Shown: piece by piece, positions 54,790 to 64,000 of the stretch
Layout: each line of letters starts with the position of its first letter
Numbering within the stretch: position 1 is the first letter of the stretch
From: Zoogloea sp041911615
Lineage (GTDB): Bacteria > Pseudomonadota > Gammaproteobacteria > Burkholderiales > Rhodocyclaceae
Reading direction: 5' to 3'
NCBI RefSeq assembly: GCF_041911615.1
Contig: NZ_JAYROR010000002.1
Span: 50,155 to 114,154 of the forward strand
DNA: 64,000 nt
Translations under genes and position numbers: made by a program
Notes under the pieces: generated by a model
The model's input: only the letters and a program-made list of their open reading frames with translations
The model's database searches: none
What the model was told of the DNA's origin: nothing

Positions 54790-56384
54790 GGTTTGACGCG
54801 TCCGGTGATGCGGAAACGGGCGCCGGTGAGGGCGGGGGCGCCCGTCGGGTCGGCCACGGCCGGGGCGCACAGTTCGAGCACGGCGCCGTTGGCCTCGGCC
54901 AGTTCGCGGGAGATGTACAGCCCGAGACCGGTCCCCTTGGAATGGGTGGTGAAGAAAGGTTCGAAGACCTGTGCCCGCAGGTTTTCCGGAATGCCCGGGC
55001 CGTCGTCGGCGACTTCGAGCGCGACGCGTCCGTCATCCTGCAGCGCGGCGCCGATTTGTACCGCACCCGGCGCACCGCTGCAATGGCGCCGCGCGTTCGC
55101 CACCAGATTCCACAGGATCTGCCGCAGATGGGCGCGGTCCATCGCCATCTCGAGCCCCGCCGGCACGTGACTCACGACCACGCCCCGCGCACCGCCTTCG
55201 GCCACGCCAAGCTCGTCGAGGAACTCGTCGACGAACTCGGCCAGCGGCAAGGCCTCGGGCAAGGCCTCGTCGCGCCGGCCCAGGGCCAGCACGTCGGCCA
55301 CCAGGCGGTCGATGCGCTGGGCGTTGTTGCCGATGATGCGGATCAGCCGCGCCTGCATCTCGCCGCGCTTTTCCTCGCGCAGCAGCTCGGCGGCCTGGTA
55401 AACCGAGGCCAGCGGGTTGCGGATCTCGTGGGCGATGCTGGCGGTGAGCCGCCCCAGCGCGGCCAGCTTGACCTGCTGGATCTGGCGGTGGATGCGGTCG
55501 AAGTCTTCCAGGTAGACCAACGTCTCGTTGGCTTCCCCGGCGGGCAGGAAGCGCGCCAGCAGCATCTTGCCGCTGGCGTCGGCGCGCAGGCTGTGGGCCG
55601 AATCGCCCTGCTCGGCACGGCGGCGCAGCTCGCGCTCGAGGGCCGGCGCCAGTTCGCGCAGGGTGCCGCCTTCGCGCAGTTCGGTGCCGAGCAGGCTCAC
55701 CGCCTGGGGGTTGAACTGACGCAGCACGCCGCCCTCGCCCACCACCAGCACGCCGTCCTGCATGTCCTGGATGATCTGGCGATTCAGACGCAGCTGACTC
55801 GCCAGATCGACCCCGCGCTGACGCGCCAGGTTCTCGTTGGCGATGGCCCGCAGCGCCAGCAGACGCGCCACCTGGGCCACCGCGAAGAAGCCGATGCAGG
55901 TCACCCCGACGGTGAAGAAATCGACGGTGACGCGCCCCGACAGCAGACGGAACATGTTCTCGAGCAACACCGCCAGGGTCGCGTAGGCGGCATAAAACAG
56001 CACCATCCGGCCCTGCCCGATCAGGCCGGCGCCGGCCAGGGCGATCAGGATCAGCATCGGGATGCCGCTGCGATAGCCGCCGCTGGCCCACATGATGAGC
56101 GTGAGCAGGGTGATGTCCACCATCACCTGCAAGGTGACCAGACGGGCCTCGCCGACGACCTTGGCGGCGTCGGGAAAGCCGAGGATCAGCACGGCCGCCA
56201 CGTAGGCGAAGGACACCGCGGTGAAGATCGACGGCGAATCGCTGCCCAGGTTGAGCTCGCGCCCGGCAACCAGGAACAGGCTGGCGAGGATCAGCCGGAA
56301 GACATTGAGGTAGCGCAGTGGCCGGGCCCGACTGAATTCGTCGGGCAAGCCTGGCGCGCGGAGCAGCGGAAAATCGGAAGTCAC
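54786..56384 (-). CDS. pilS: Sensor histidine kinase PilS
   Basis: A 532-residue membrane kinase paired with PilR. About six membrane helices (30-180) are followed by a PAS domain (about 200-290) and the kinase core with His in SIAHEIRNPLASVYQAAELL. ATP-site motifs are NLVANARRH, DDGPGIP and SKGTGLGLYIS. In Pseudomonas PilS senses pilin in the membrane; the helix count and the coupling to pilR support the same role here. The gene follows the PP0621-like gene by 24 bases. Confidence 0.9.
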   Translation of the reverse strand: MTSDFPLLRAPGLPDEFSRARPLRYLNVFRLILASLFLVAGRELNLGSDSPSIFTAVSFAYVAAVLILGFPDAAKVVGEARLVTLQVMVDITLLTLIMWASGGYRSGIPMLILIALAGAGLIGQGRMVLFYAAYATLAVLLENMFRLLSGRVTVDFFTVGVTCIGFFAVAQVARLLALRAIANENLARQRGVDLASQLRLNRQIIQDMQDGVLVVGEGGVLRQFNPQAVSLLGTELREGGTLRELAPALERELRRRAEQGDSAHSLRADASGKMLLARFLPAGEANETLVYLEDFDRIHRQIQQVKLAALGRLTASIAHEIRNPLASVYQAAELLREEKRGEMQARLIRIIGNNAQRIDRLVADVLALGRRDEALPEALPLAEFVDEFLDELGVAEGGARGVVVSHVPAGLEMAMDRAHLRQILWNLVANARRHCSGAPGAVQIGAALQDDGRVALEVADDGPGIPENLRAQVFEPFFTTHSKGTGLGLYISRELAEANGAVLELCAPAVADPTGAPALTGARFRITGRVKP

Positions 56385-56408
56385 GCGGCCGGCTCCACTG
56401 CGCGGCGG

Positions 56409-56684
56409 TCAGCGGCGCACGCCGAGACGACGATGGGCGTCGGAACAGAAGAACGCGCCGTCGCCCCGCACACCTTCGCTCTCGGGCACGTGCAGGCCGC
56501 AGTGCGCGCAGGCCACCATCTGCTCGACCTCGACGCGCGGCGGCGGAGGCGTCCGCGATGCGCGTCCGGCGCCGCCGATGTCGTCGCCCGCCGCGGGGCC
56601 CGCGTCGCCACCCGGCCGCCGCAGCGCGCGCCGGACGTAGTAAAGGCCGATGAGGAACAGGACGAACAGGATGAGGTTTCGCAC
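56409..56684 (-). CDS. PP0621-family small membrane zinc-ribbon protein
   Basis: 91 residues: one N-terminal membrane helix (LILFVLFLIGLYYVRRAL), a Pro/Gly-rich linker, and a C-terminal cysteine motif (VACAHCGLHVPESEGV then FFCSDAHRRLG) that looks like a short metal-binding finger with Cys and His ligands. Genes of this type are commonly found directly upstream of pilS in betaproteobacteria. Function unknown; the position suggests a link to PilS signalling or pilus regulation. Confidence 0.8.
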   Translation of the reverse strand: MRNLILFVLFLIGLYYVRRALRRPGGDAGPAAGDDIGGAGRASRTPPPPRVEVEQMVACAHCGLHVPESEGVRGDGAFFCSDAHRRLGVRR

Positions 56685-56715
56685 GACGGCAGACTCCAGC
56701 GTTTAGCGGGCCAGT

Positions 56716-57876
56716 TTAGCAGAAGCGCTGCAGCCGCTCGAACGCCGCGGCCAGCGTGTCGTCGCGCTTCGCGAAGCAGAAACGGATCACCTTCTCGTCG
56801 CGCCCGTCGCCGAAGAAAGCCGAGAGGGGAATCGCCGCGACGCCCACCTCGCGGGTCAGCCACTGCACGAACTCGGTGTCCGGCGCATCCGAGATGGCGC
56901 CGTAGCGCACGGTCTGGAAATACGTGCCGGTGCACGGCAGCAGCTCGAAGCGGGTGCCCCCGAGGCCGGCCCGGAACGCGTCGCGCTTGGCTTGGTAGAA
57001 AGCCGCCAGCCCGAGATGCCGCGATGCCTCCACCATGTAGTCGGCCAGCGCCAGCTGCACCGGGGAATTGACGGTGAACACGTTGAACTGATGAACCTTG
57101 CGGAATTCGGCCATCAGCTCGCGCGGCGCCAGCACGTAGCCCACCTTCCAGCCCGTCACGTGGTAGGTCTTGCCGAAACTCGACACCACCACGCTGCGCT
57201 CGGCCAGCGCCGGGTAGCGGGCGACACTCTCGTGGCGGGCACCGTCGAAGACGATGTGCTCATACACCTCGTCGGCCACGACCACGATGTCGGTGCCGCG
57301 GGTGATCTCGGCCAGCGCCTGCAGGTCGGCGGCGGTCCACACCGTGCCGCTCGGGTTGTGCGGCGTGTTGATCATGATCATGCGCGTCTTCGGCGTCACC
57401 AGCGCGCGCACCGCCTGCCAGTCGGGCCGGTAATCCGGCGCCGACAGCCGCGCCCGCCGCACCACCCCGCCGGCCAGTTCGATGGCCGGCACGTAGGAAT
57501 CGTAGACCGGCTCGAAGACGATCACCTCGTCGCCCGGATGCACCAGCGCCGCCACCGCGGTGAACAAGGCCTGGGTCGCGCCGGCGGTCACGGTGATCTC
57601 GTGCTCCGGATCGTAGTCGCAACCATACAGCTGCCACACCTTGGCCGCGATCGCCACCCGCAGCGCCGGCTCGCCGGCCATCGGCGCGTACTGGTTGTGG
57701 CCGGCGCGCATCCAGTGGGCGACCCGCTCGAACAGCACGTCCTCGGCGTTGAAATCCGGGAAACCCTGCGACAGGTTGATCGCCCCGCACGCCTGGGCCA
57801 GGCGCGACATGACGGTGAAGATCGTGGTGCCCACGTCGGGCAGGCGGGAAACGACGGCAGCAGGAAAACGCGGCAT
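56716..57876 (-). CDS. Class I/II PLP-dependent aminotransferase (methionine aminotransferase-like)
   Basis: A 386-residue fold-type I aminotransferase starting MPRFPAAVVSRLPDVG. It has the LSQGFPDF motif, the NTPHNPSGTVW and ADEVYEHIVFDG motifs, and the PLP lysine in SSFGKTYHVTGWKVGY. The closest known relatives are YbdL/MtnE-like enzymes that act on methionine or aromatic 2-oxo acids such as 4-methylthio-2-oxobutyrate. Being divergent from mtnA, it may serve methionine-related salvage, which is inference. The upstream 30 in-frame codons are discounted. Confidence 0.88.
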   Translation of the reverse strand: MPRFPAAVVSRLPDVGTTIFTVMSRLAQACGAINLSQGFPDFNAEDVLFERVAHWMRAGHNQYAPMAGEPALRVAIAAKVWQLYGCDYDPEHEITVTAGATQALFTAVAALVHPGDEVIVFEPVYDSYVPAIELAGGVVRRARLSAPDYRPDWQAVRALVTPKTRMIMINTPHNPSGTVWTAADLQALAEITRGTDIVVVADEVYEHIVFDGARHESVARYPALAERSVVVSSFGKTYHVTGWKVGYVLAPRELMAEFRKVHQFNVFTVNSPVQLALADYMVEASRHLGLAAFYQAKRDAFRAGLGGTRFELLPCTGTYFQTVRYGAISDAPDTEFVQWLTREVGVAAIPLSAFFGDGRDEKVIRFCFAKRDDTLAAAFERLQRFC

Positions 57877-58021
57877 GGAAGCATCACTCCGGAACGGGCT
57901 TGGGCCGGGCGATTCTGGCAGATGCGGCCGGCGGCGGCCAGTTGCGGCCCGCCACGGCGGTTGCATCTCGTTACAATCGCAGCTTCGCCCTTTTGCGCGC
58001 GCTCACCCCGCGCTCTCCACC

Positions 58022-59077
<1,056 letters not shown>

Positions 59078-59097
59078 ACCGCTCCAGGAGCCTCCCG

Positions 59098-59781
59098 ATG
59101 ATGAACGAGAACGTGCTGCGCGCCGGCCTCCTCGCCACCGCCCGCGAGATGGTCGCCAGCGGGCTCAACGCCGGCACCGCCGGCAATGCCAGCGTGCGCT
59201 GCGCCCGCGGCTTCCTGATCACCCCCACCGGCCGCGCCTACGACGAGCTCGCCGCCGACGACATGACGCTGGTGGCGATGGACGGCAGCTGGCAGGGGGC
59301 CTTCGCCCCCTCGTCCGAATGGCGCATCCACCGCGACATCTACGCCGCGCGCCCCGAAGCCGGCGCGGTGCTCCACGCCCATTCGCCCTTCGCCACCGCC
59401 ATCGCCTGCCATCGCCGCGCAATTCCCGCGTTCCACTACATGATCGCGCGCTTCGGCGGCACCGACATCCGCTGCGCGCCCTACGCCCTGTTCGGCACCC
59501 AGGCGCTGTCCGACGGCGCCATCGCCGCCCTCGACGAACGCCGCGCCTGCCTGCTCGCCAACCACGGGATGCTCGCCCTCGGGCGCGACCTGCGCCAGAC
59601 CCTGGCCCTCGCCCTCGAGTTCGAAACCCTCTGCGAACACTACTGGCGCGCCTGCCAGATCGGCAGCCCGAGCATCCTCTCGGCCGCCGAGATGGACGAA
59701 GTGCTTGCCCTGTTCGAAACCTACGGCCAACCCCAGCCCAGTGCGCCCCCGCCGCCGCCCGCCGACGCCGAGCCCGCCTGA
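59098..59781 (+). CDS. Class II aldolase/adducin family protein
   Basis: A 227-residue zinc aldolase. Conserved features are the phosphate-binding GNASVR (residues about 27-32), catalytic Glu in SSEWRIHRD, metal-binding His residues in HAHSPFATA, and a third His in LANHGMLALG. The C-terminus ends in a Pro-rich tail. A CAGGAG lies seven bases before the first of two Met codons. Next to mtnA it is a good candidate for the aldolase that splits 5-(methylthio or deoxy)ribulose 1-phosphate into DHAP and an aldehyde. The alternative is MtnB dehydratase, which is in the same superfamily. Confidence 0.88.
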   Translation: MMNENVLRAGLLATAREMVASGLNAGTAGNASVRCARGFLITPTGRAYDELAADDMTLVAMDGSWQGAFAPSSEWRIHRDIYAARPEAGAVLHAHSPFATAIACHRRAIPAFHYMIARFGGTDIRCAPYALFGTQALSDGAIAALDERRACLLANHGMLALGRDLRQTLALALEFETLCEHYWRACQIGSPSILSAAEMDEVLALFETYGQPQPSAPPPPPADAEPA

Positions 59782-59794
59782 GCCCCTGCCACCG

Positions 59795-62700
59795 ATGTCC
59801 GCCCCGCCGCCTCCCGCTCGCCCCCGCGTCGTCCGCAGCCTGCTGTGGCGGATGCTCGCGGTGTTCCTGGTCAGCCTGCTGCTGATCGGCGCGGCCATCC
59901 AGTTCCTGATCGTCACCCCCGCCACCCAGGCCCTCGCCCGCGGCCGTCTCGACCTCGCCGTCAGCCAGGTTCATTTCGAGGCCGAACGCAGCATCCGGCG
60001 CGTCGAAACCCGCCTGCGTACGATCGGCGGCTGGGCCGCAGGGGGACGCCTGCGCCTCGATGACGTGCCCGGCGCGAGCGCCATGCTGGTGCCGCTGCTC
60101 GCCGGCGACAGCCCGATCGTCGCCATCCACCTGGTCGCCCCGGACGGTCGCCTGCTCACCGTGCAGCGCGAAACCGACGGCTGGCGCACCCGCCTCACCG
60201 ACCCGCGCCGCGCCGCGCCGGCCAGCGGCTGGCAGCGCTGGAGCCTCGACGGCAAGCCCATCGCCGACAAGGCCGACACCCGCCCCGCCCCACCCACCGC
60301 CACCTGGCTCGACGCCGCCCGCGCCCTACCCGCCAACGACGCCAGCGTCGGCTGGCGCCCGCCCGAACGGCTGCCCAGCGGCGACGCCGGCATCACCGCC
60401 TTCAGTCACCACGCCACCGCCAACGGGGGCAACTGGCTCGTCGCCTGCGACGTTCAGCTCGCCGAACTGTCGCGCCTCACCCTCGAAACCCCGGTCGGCG
60501 AGCGGGGGGGCAGCGTGGTGCTGACCGACAGCGGCGAGGTCGTCGCCCTGCCGCGCTTCCCCCGCTTCGCCAACCTCGCCGACCGCCGCGAGGCCCTGCT
60601 GCGCCCCGCCGGCCAGATCGACGTCAATTACCTCACCCGCGGCTACGCGCGCTGGCTCGTCGCCGGCCACGGCGGCAGCGAAACCCTGGCCTACGAGAAC
60701 GAAGGCGAAGCCTGGCTGGCCCAGTTCGCCCCCCTGCAACTGGGCAACCAGCAGTGGTGGATCGGCGGCTTCGCCCGCGAAAACGACTTCATCCCCGCCC
60801 GCCTGCAGGAAGTCGCCCCGGTGCTGCTCCTGCTGATCGGCCTCAGCCTCGGCGTCTCGGCCTTCATCGCCCGCCGCCTCGGACGCTGCCTCGACAGCGG
60901 CTTCGCCGCCCTCATCGCCCACAGCGAGCGCATCGGCCGGCTCGACCTCGACGCCGCCCCACCGGTCGTCACTCCGTGGCGCGAGCTGGCCGAACTCGCC
61001 GCCTCCCAGGAAACCATGCGCCGCCACCTGCGCGACGCCGCCGACGCCCTCGCCCGCAGCCAGTCCGATCTCGAAGCCAAGGTTGTCGCCCGCACCCGCG
61101 AGCTGGCCGAAAACCGCAACGCCCTGGCCGATCAGCTCCTGTTCATCCAGGTGCTCCTCGACGTGCTGCCCAATCCGGTCTTCTACAAGGGCCCGGATGC
61201 CCGCTACCTGGGCTGCAACCGCGCCTACGAGGAAGCCTTCGGCACGACCCGCGGCTTCCTCGTCGGCAAGACCGTCCTCGATCTTCCCTACCTGCCCGCC
61301 GATCTGCGCCTCGCCCACCACGAAGCCGACCTGCACACCATCGCCACCAACGGCACCCTGCACAAGGAACTCCGCCTGCCCTTCGCCGACGGCACCGAGC
61401 ACGACACGCTGTACTGGGTCAGCGCCTTTCGCCTCGTCAGCGGCGAAGCCGGCGGCCTGCTCGGCGTGCTGGTGGACATCAGTGCCCAGAAGGAAGCCGA
61501 GCGCGAGGCCCGGCGCGCCCACGAGGCGAGCCGCCACATCCTGGAATCGAGCCCCATCGCGGTGGTCATCAACCGCCCGGGCAACCCGCCCCTGCTCGCC
61601 AACACCCGGGCCGCCGAACTCGCCTGCACCGACATGGCCGACTTCATGCGGCGCCCGGCCAACGCCTGGTTCCGCAGCCAGACGGTGGCCGACGCGGTGC
61701 TCGTGCAACTGCGCGACGGCCACCCCGTGCGCGACCACGAAGTCGAGTTCCGGGTGGCCGACGGCAGCATCATCTGGACCCTCGTCAACATCGAACAGCT
61801 CGATTTCCGGGGTGGCCCCGCGCTGATCGCCTGGATCTACGACATCACCCGCCGCAAGGCCGCCGAGCAGGAACTGCGCAAGCTCTCGCTGGCCGTCGAG
61901 CAAAGCCCCAGCATGCTCGTCATCACCAATCCGAGCGGCGCCATCCAGTACGCCAACCCGCGCTACTGCCGCGAATCGGGCCACACCGCCGGCGAACTGG
62001 CCGGCACCCGGCCCGATCTCGTGGACGCCGCCGGCCAGCCCATCGACTTCCACGCCGACCAATGGCACGCCCTCAAGGCCGCCGGCGTGTGGCGTCGCGA
62101 ATGCCAGCTCCGCCGCCGTGACGGCGACCCCCTGTGGGTCGGCATCTCGGTCAGCGGCCTGGCCGAAAACCAGGGCGAGCACAGCGGCGAGATCACCCAC
62201 TGCATCTGGGTGCTCGAAGACCTCTCGATGCACCGTCAGGCGCTCGCCACCCTGCGCGAGGCCAAGCGCCTCGCCGAAGAAGCAGCCGAATCCAAGACCC
62301 GCTTCCTGGCCAACATCAGCCACGAGATCCGCACTCCGCTCAACGCCATCATCGGCCTGGCCGGGCTGTGCCTGGGCAGCGGGCTCGACGAGCGCCAGCG
62401 CGACTACCTCGACAAGATCCAGGCCTCCGGCACCACCCTGCTCGGCGTGGTGAACGACATCCTCGACTTCTCCAAGATCGAAGCCGGCAAGCTGCAGCTC
62501 GAGCACATCGTCTTCAAGCTCGACCAGGTGCTCGACCATGTCGTCACCTTCACCGCCCAGCGGGCCCAGGAAAAAGGCCTCGAACTGCTCCTCGACATCG
62601 CCCCCGACGTCCCCCAGCACCTCGTCGGCGACCCTCTGCGGCTCGGTCAGGTGCTCACCAACCTGCTCGGCAACGCGGCCAAGTTCACCGACCGGGGCGA

Positions 62701-64000
62701 CATCCGCCTGCAGGTCGGCGTCGCCGCCCGCGACGCCCAGCACGCCACCCTGCGCTTCGAAGTCCGCGACACCGGTATCGGCATGAGCGCCAACCAGCGC
62801 GACCGCCTCTTCGAAGCCTTTTCCCAGGCCGACACCTCCATGTCGCGCCGCTTCGGCGGCACCGGGCTCGGCCTCTCCATCGCCCGGCATCTGGTCGAGC
62901 TCATGGGCGGCGGCGGCATCGACGTGGACAGCACACCCGGCGAAGGCAGCGCCTTCCGCTTCGATGCCCGCTTCGAACTCGCCGCCGACGGCGCACCGCG
63001 CGTCCTGCCCGGCATCCTCGACGGCCTGCGCGTGCTGGTCGTCGACGACCACCCGGTGGCCCGTCGGGTTTTACTGCACCTGCTCAGCAACTTCCCGTTC
63101 CGCTCCGAAGCCGTCTCCTCGGCCGCCGAAGCCATCACCGCGGTGCATCGCGCCGACGGCGGCGACCGCTTCGGCCTCGTCCTGATGGACCTGCGCATGC
63201 CGCTCCAGGACGGCATCGAGGCCACCCGCCGCATCAAGCAGAACCGCCACCTCAGCGCACCGCCGGCAGTCATCCTGCTCACCGCCTATGGCGACGACCA
63301 GAGCGTCGCCCGCGCCGTGGACGCCGGCATCGACGGCTGCCTGCACAAGCCCGCCACCGCCTCGAGCCTGCTCGACGCCATCGTCGGCGCCTTCGGGATG
63401 CGCGCCGCGCCGCCACTGCCACCCCCTACCCCCGACCACGCCCACCAGCTTGAAGGCCTGCGCCTGCTCGTCGTCGAAGACAACGACATCAACCAGCAGA
63501 TCGCCCGCGCCCTGCTCGAAAAGCGCGGCGCCCAGGTGCGCATCGCCGATAACGGCCGTCGCGCCCTCGACACCCTGCTCGCCAACGGCCCCGATGCCTT
63601 CGACCTCGTCCTGATGGACCTCCAGATGCCCGAAATGGATGGCCTCGAAGCCACCCGGCAGATCCGCCGCGATCCGCGCTTTGCCCATCTTCCCATCGTC
63701 GCCATGACCGCCCATGCCCTCGCCGACCAGCGCCAGCAATGCCTGGACATCGGCATGAACGACCACGTCGCCAAGCCCATCGTCCCCGAGCGCCTGTTCG
63801 AAGCCATCCTCCAGCACACGCGCCAGCCCAGGCCGCCGGCGGCCGCCAGCGTTCCCGATCTCCCCGGCATCGACGTCGCCGGCGCCCTGCGCCGGGTCGG
63901 CCACGACCCCGACGCCTACATCCGCCTGCTCCGGCGCTTCGCCGCCAGCCAGCGCGACTGCGCCGCGCGCATCGCCGACGCCCTCGCCGCGGGCCGCCCC
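59795..64000 (+). CDS. Multidomain hybrid sensor histidine kinase (3' end outside window)
   Basis: Open for 1402 codons to the window edge. A membrane helix (about 16-35) is followed by a periplasmic sensor region (36-340) and a second helix (about 341-361). Then come a coiled-coil, three PAS-like domains (about 445-835 in total), and the kinase core with His843 in ISHEIRTPLNA, TNLLGNAAKF and GGTGLGLSIA. Two receiver domains follow, Asp1132 and Asp1275 (both in LVLMDL.MP). The start of an Hpt domain (PGIDVAGALRRVGHD) begins near residue 1353, and the window ends before its phosphorylatable His. The layout is a BarA/ArcB-like phosphorelay. Partner and signal are unknown. Confidence 0.88.
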   Translation, partial: MSAPPPPARPRVVRSLLWRMLAVFLVSLLLIGAAIQFLIVTPATQALARGRLDLAVSQVHFEAERSIRRVETRLRTIGGWAAGGRLRLDDVPGASAMLVPLLAGDSPIVAIHLVAPDGRLLTVQRETDGWRTRLTDPRRAAPASGWQRWSLDGKPIADKADTRPAPPTATWLDAARALPANDASVGWRPPERLPSGDAGITAFSHHATANGGNWLVACDVQLAELSRLTLETPVGERGGSVVLTDSGEVVALPRFPRFANLADRREALLRPAGQIDVNYLTRGYARWLVAGHGGSETLAYENEGEAWLAQFAPLQLGNQQWWIGGFARENDFIPARLQEVAPVLLLLIGLSLGVSAFIARRLGRCLDSGFAALIAHSERIGRLDLDAAPPVVTPWRELAELAASQETMRRHLRDAADALARSQSDLEAKVVARTRELAENRNALADQLLFIQVLLDVLPNPVFYKGPDARYLGCNRAYEEAFGTTRGFLVGKTVLDLPYLPADLRLAHHEADLHTIATNGTLHKELRLPFADGTEHDTLYWVSAFRLVSGEAGGLLGVLVDISAQKEAEREARRAHEASRHILESSPIAVVINRPGNPPLLANTRAAELACTDMADFMRRPANAWFRSQTVADAVLVQLRDGHPVRDHEVEFRVADGSIIWTLVNIEQLDFRGGPALIAWIYDITRRKAAEQELRKLSLAVEQSPSMLVITNPSGAIQYANPRYCRESGHTAGELAGTRPDLVDAAGQPIDFHADQWHALKAAGVWRRECQLRRRDGDPLWVGISVSGLAENQGEHSGEITHCIWVLEDLSMHRQALATLREAKRLAEEAAESKTRFLANISHEIRTPLNAIIGLAGLCLGSGLDERQRDYLDKIQASGTTLLGVVNDILDFSKIEAGKLQLEHIVFKLDQVLDHVVTFTAQRAQEKGLELLLDIAPDVPQHLVGDPLRLGQVLTNLLGNAAKFTDRGDIRLQVGVAARDAQHATLRFEVRDTGIGMSANQRDRLFEAFSQADTSMSRRFGGTGLGLSIARHLVELMGGGGIDVDSTPGEGSAFRFDARFELAADGAPRVLPGILDGLRVLVVDDHPVARRVLLHLLSNFPFRSEAVSSAAEAITAVHRADGGDRFGLVLMDLRMPLQDGIEATRRIKQNRHLSAPPAVILLTAYGDDQSVARAVDAGIDGCLHKPATASSLLDAIVGAFGMRAAPPLPPPTPDHAHQLEGLRLLVVEDNDINQQIARALLEKRGAQVRIADNGRRALDTLLANGPDAFDLVLMDLQMPEMDGLEATRQIRRDPRFAHLPIVAMTAHALADQRQQCLDIGMNDHVAKPIVPERLFEAILQHTRQPRPPAAASVPDLPGIDVAGALRRVGHDPDAYIRLLRRFAASQRDCAARIADALAAGRP

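Noticed and set aside
60326..63052. A 908-codon minus-strand frame opposite the hybrid kinase
   Set aside because: A repetitive Val/Gly/Ala/Asp-rich product with no recognisable motif; the plus strand has clear PAS, kinase and receiver domains.

Overview
The window is GC-rich, densely packed chromosomal DNA from a betaproteobacterium. The best fit is the order Rhodocyclales (Azoarcus, Thauera or Zoogloea-like). This is inferred from the content: a full ISC iron-sulfur operon with two tandem cysteine desulfurases, a PrsK/PrsR/PrsT PEP-CTERM regulatory set beside an XrtA-type glycosyltransferase, PilS/PilR, and many sensor kinases and a diguanylate cyclase. I see no tRNA, rRNA, insertion sequence, phage gene or CRISPR array. 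Almost all long ORFs lying opposite a recognised gene are GC-driven shadows.

Layout. 1-2.4 kb: 3' part of dapE, prmB and a small Rcp1-like response regulator (+). 2.4-9.5 kb (-): iscR, a NifS-like desulfurase, iscS, iscU, iscA, hscB, hscA, fdx, iscX and a glutathione peroxidase, with two IscR type-1-like boxes over the iscR promoter. 9.6-11.2 kb (-): cysE, with its own IscR-like box, and trmJ. 11.3-12.7 kb (+): suhB and tesA. 12.7-22.2 kb (-): a methyltransferase, pnp, rpsO, truB, rbfA, infB, nusA and rimP; rimP has its own promoter and an attenuator-like terminator in its leader. 22.4-29.3 kb (-): rluB, scpB, scpA, trpS, a site-2 protease, a YciO/Sua5 protein, a PHP phosphatase and an alpha/beta hydrolase. 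29.3-34.2 kb (+): a tandem glycine riboswitch with terminator, then gcvT, gcvH and gcvP.

34.2-45.0 kb (-) is an exopolysaccharide and protein-sorting region: an XrtA-type sugar transferase, prsK, prsR, prsT, a nucleotide-sugar dehydrogenase, a Sel1/lytic transglycosylase protein and a secreted trypsin-like protease. A non-coding gap of about 780 bases follows. 45.8-49.1 kb (+) encodes a MASE1-CHASE-PAS-GGDEF-EAL protein. 49.1-56.7 kb (-) is a signalling block: a PP0621-like small protein, pilS, pilR, a fused NCS1-permease/histidine-kinase/receiver protein and a LuxR-type response regulator, with overlapping junctions from pilS onward. 56.7-64 kb: an aminotransferase (-), then mtnA and a class II aldolase (+), and a large hybrid kinase that runs off the window end.

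The most unusual item is the NCS1-transporter/kinase fusion. It resembles in layout the transporter-linked kinases CbrA and CrbS, but it has a purine/cytosine-type permease, a cytoplasmic eight-cysteine module and a dedicated LuxR-type partner. Other points of interest are the three IscR-like boxes, the two hairpin terminators lying inside leaders (rimP, prsK), and the mtnA-aldolase pair that suggests a 5-deoxypentose salvage shunt.
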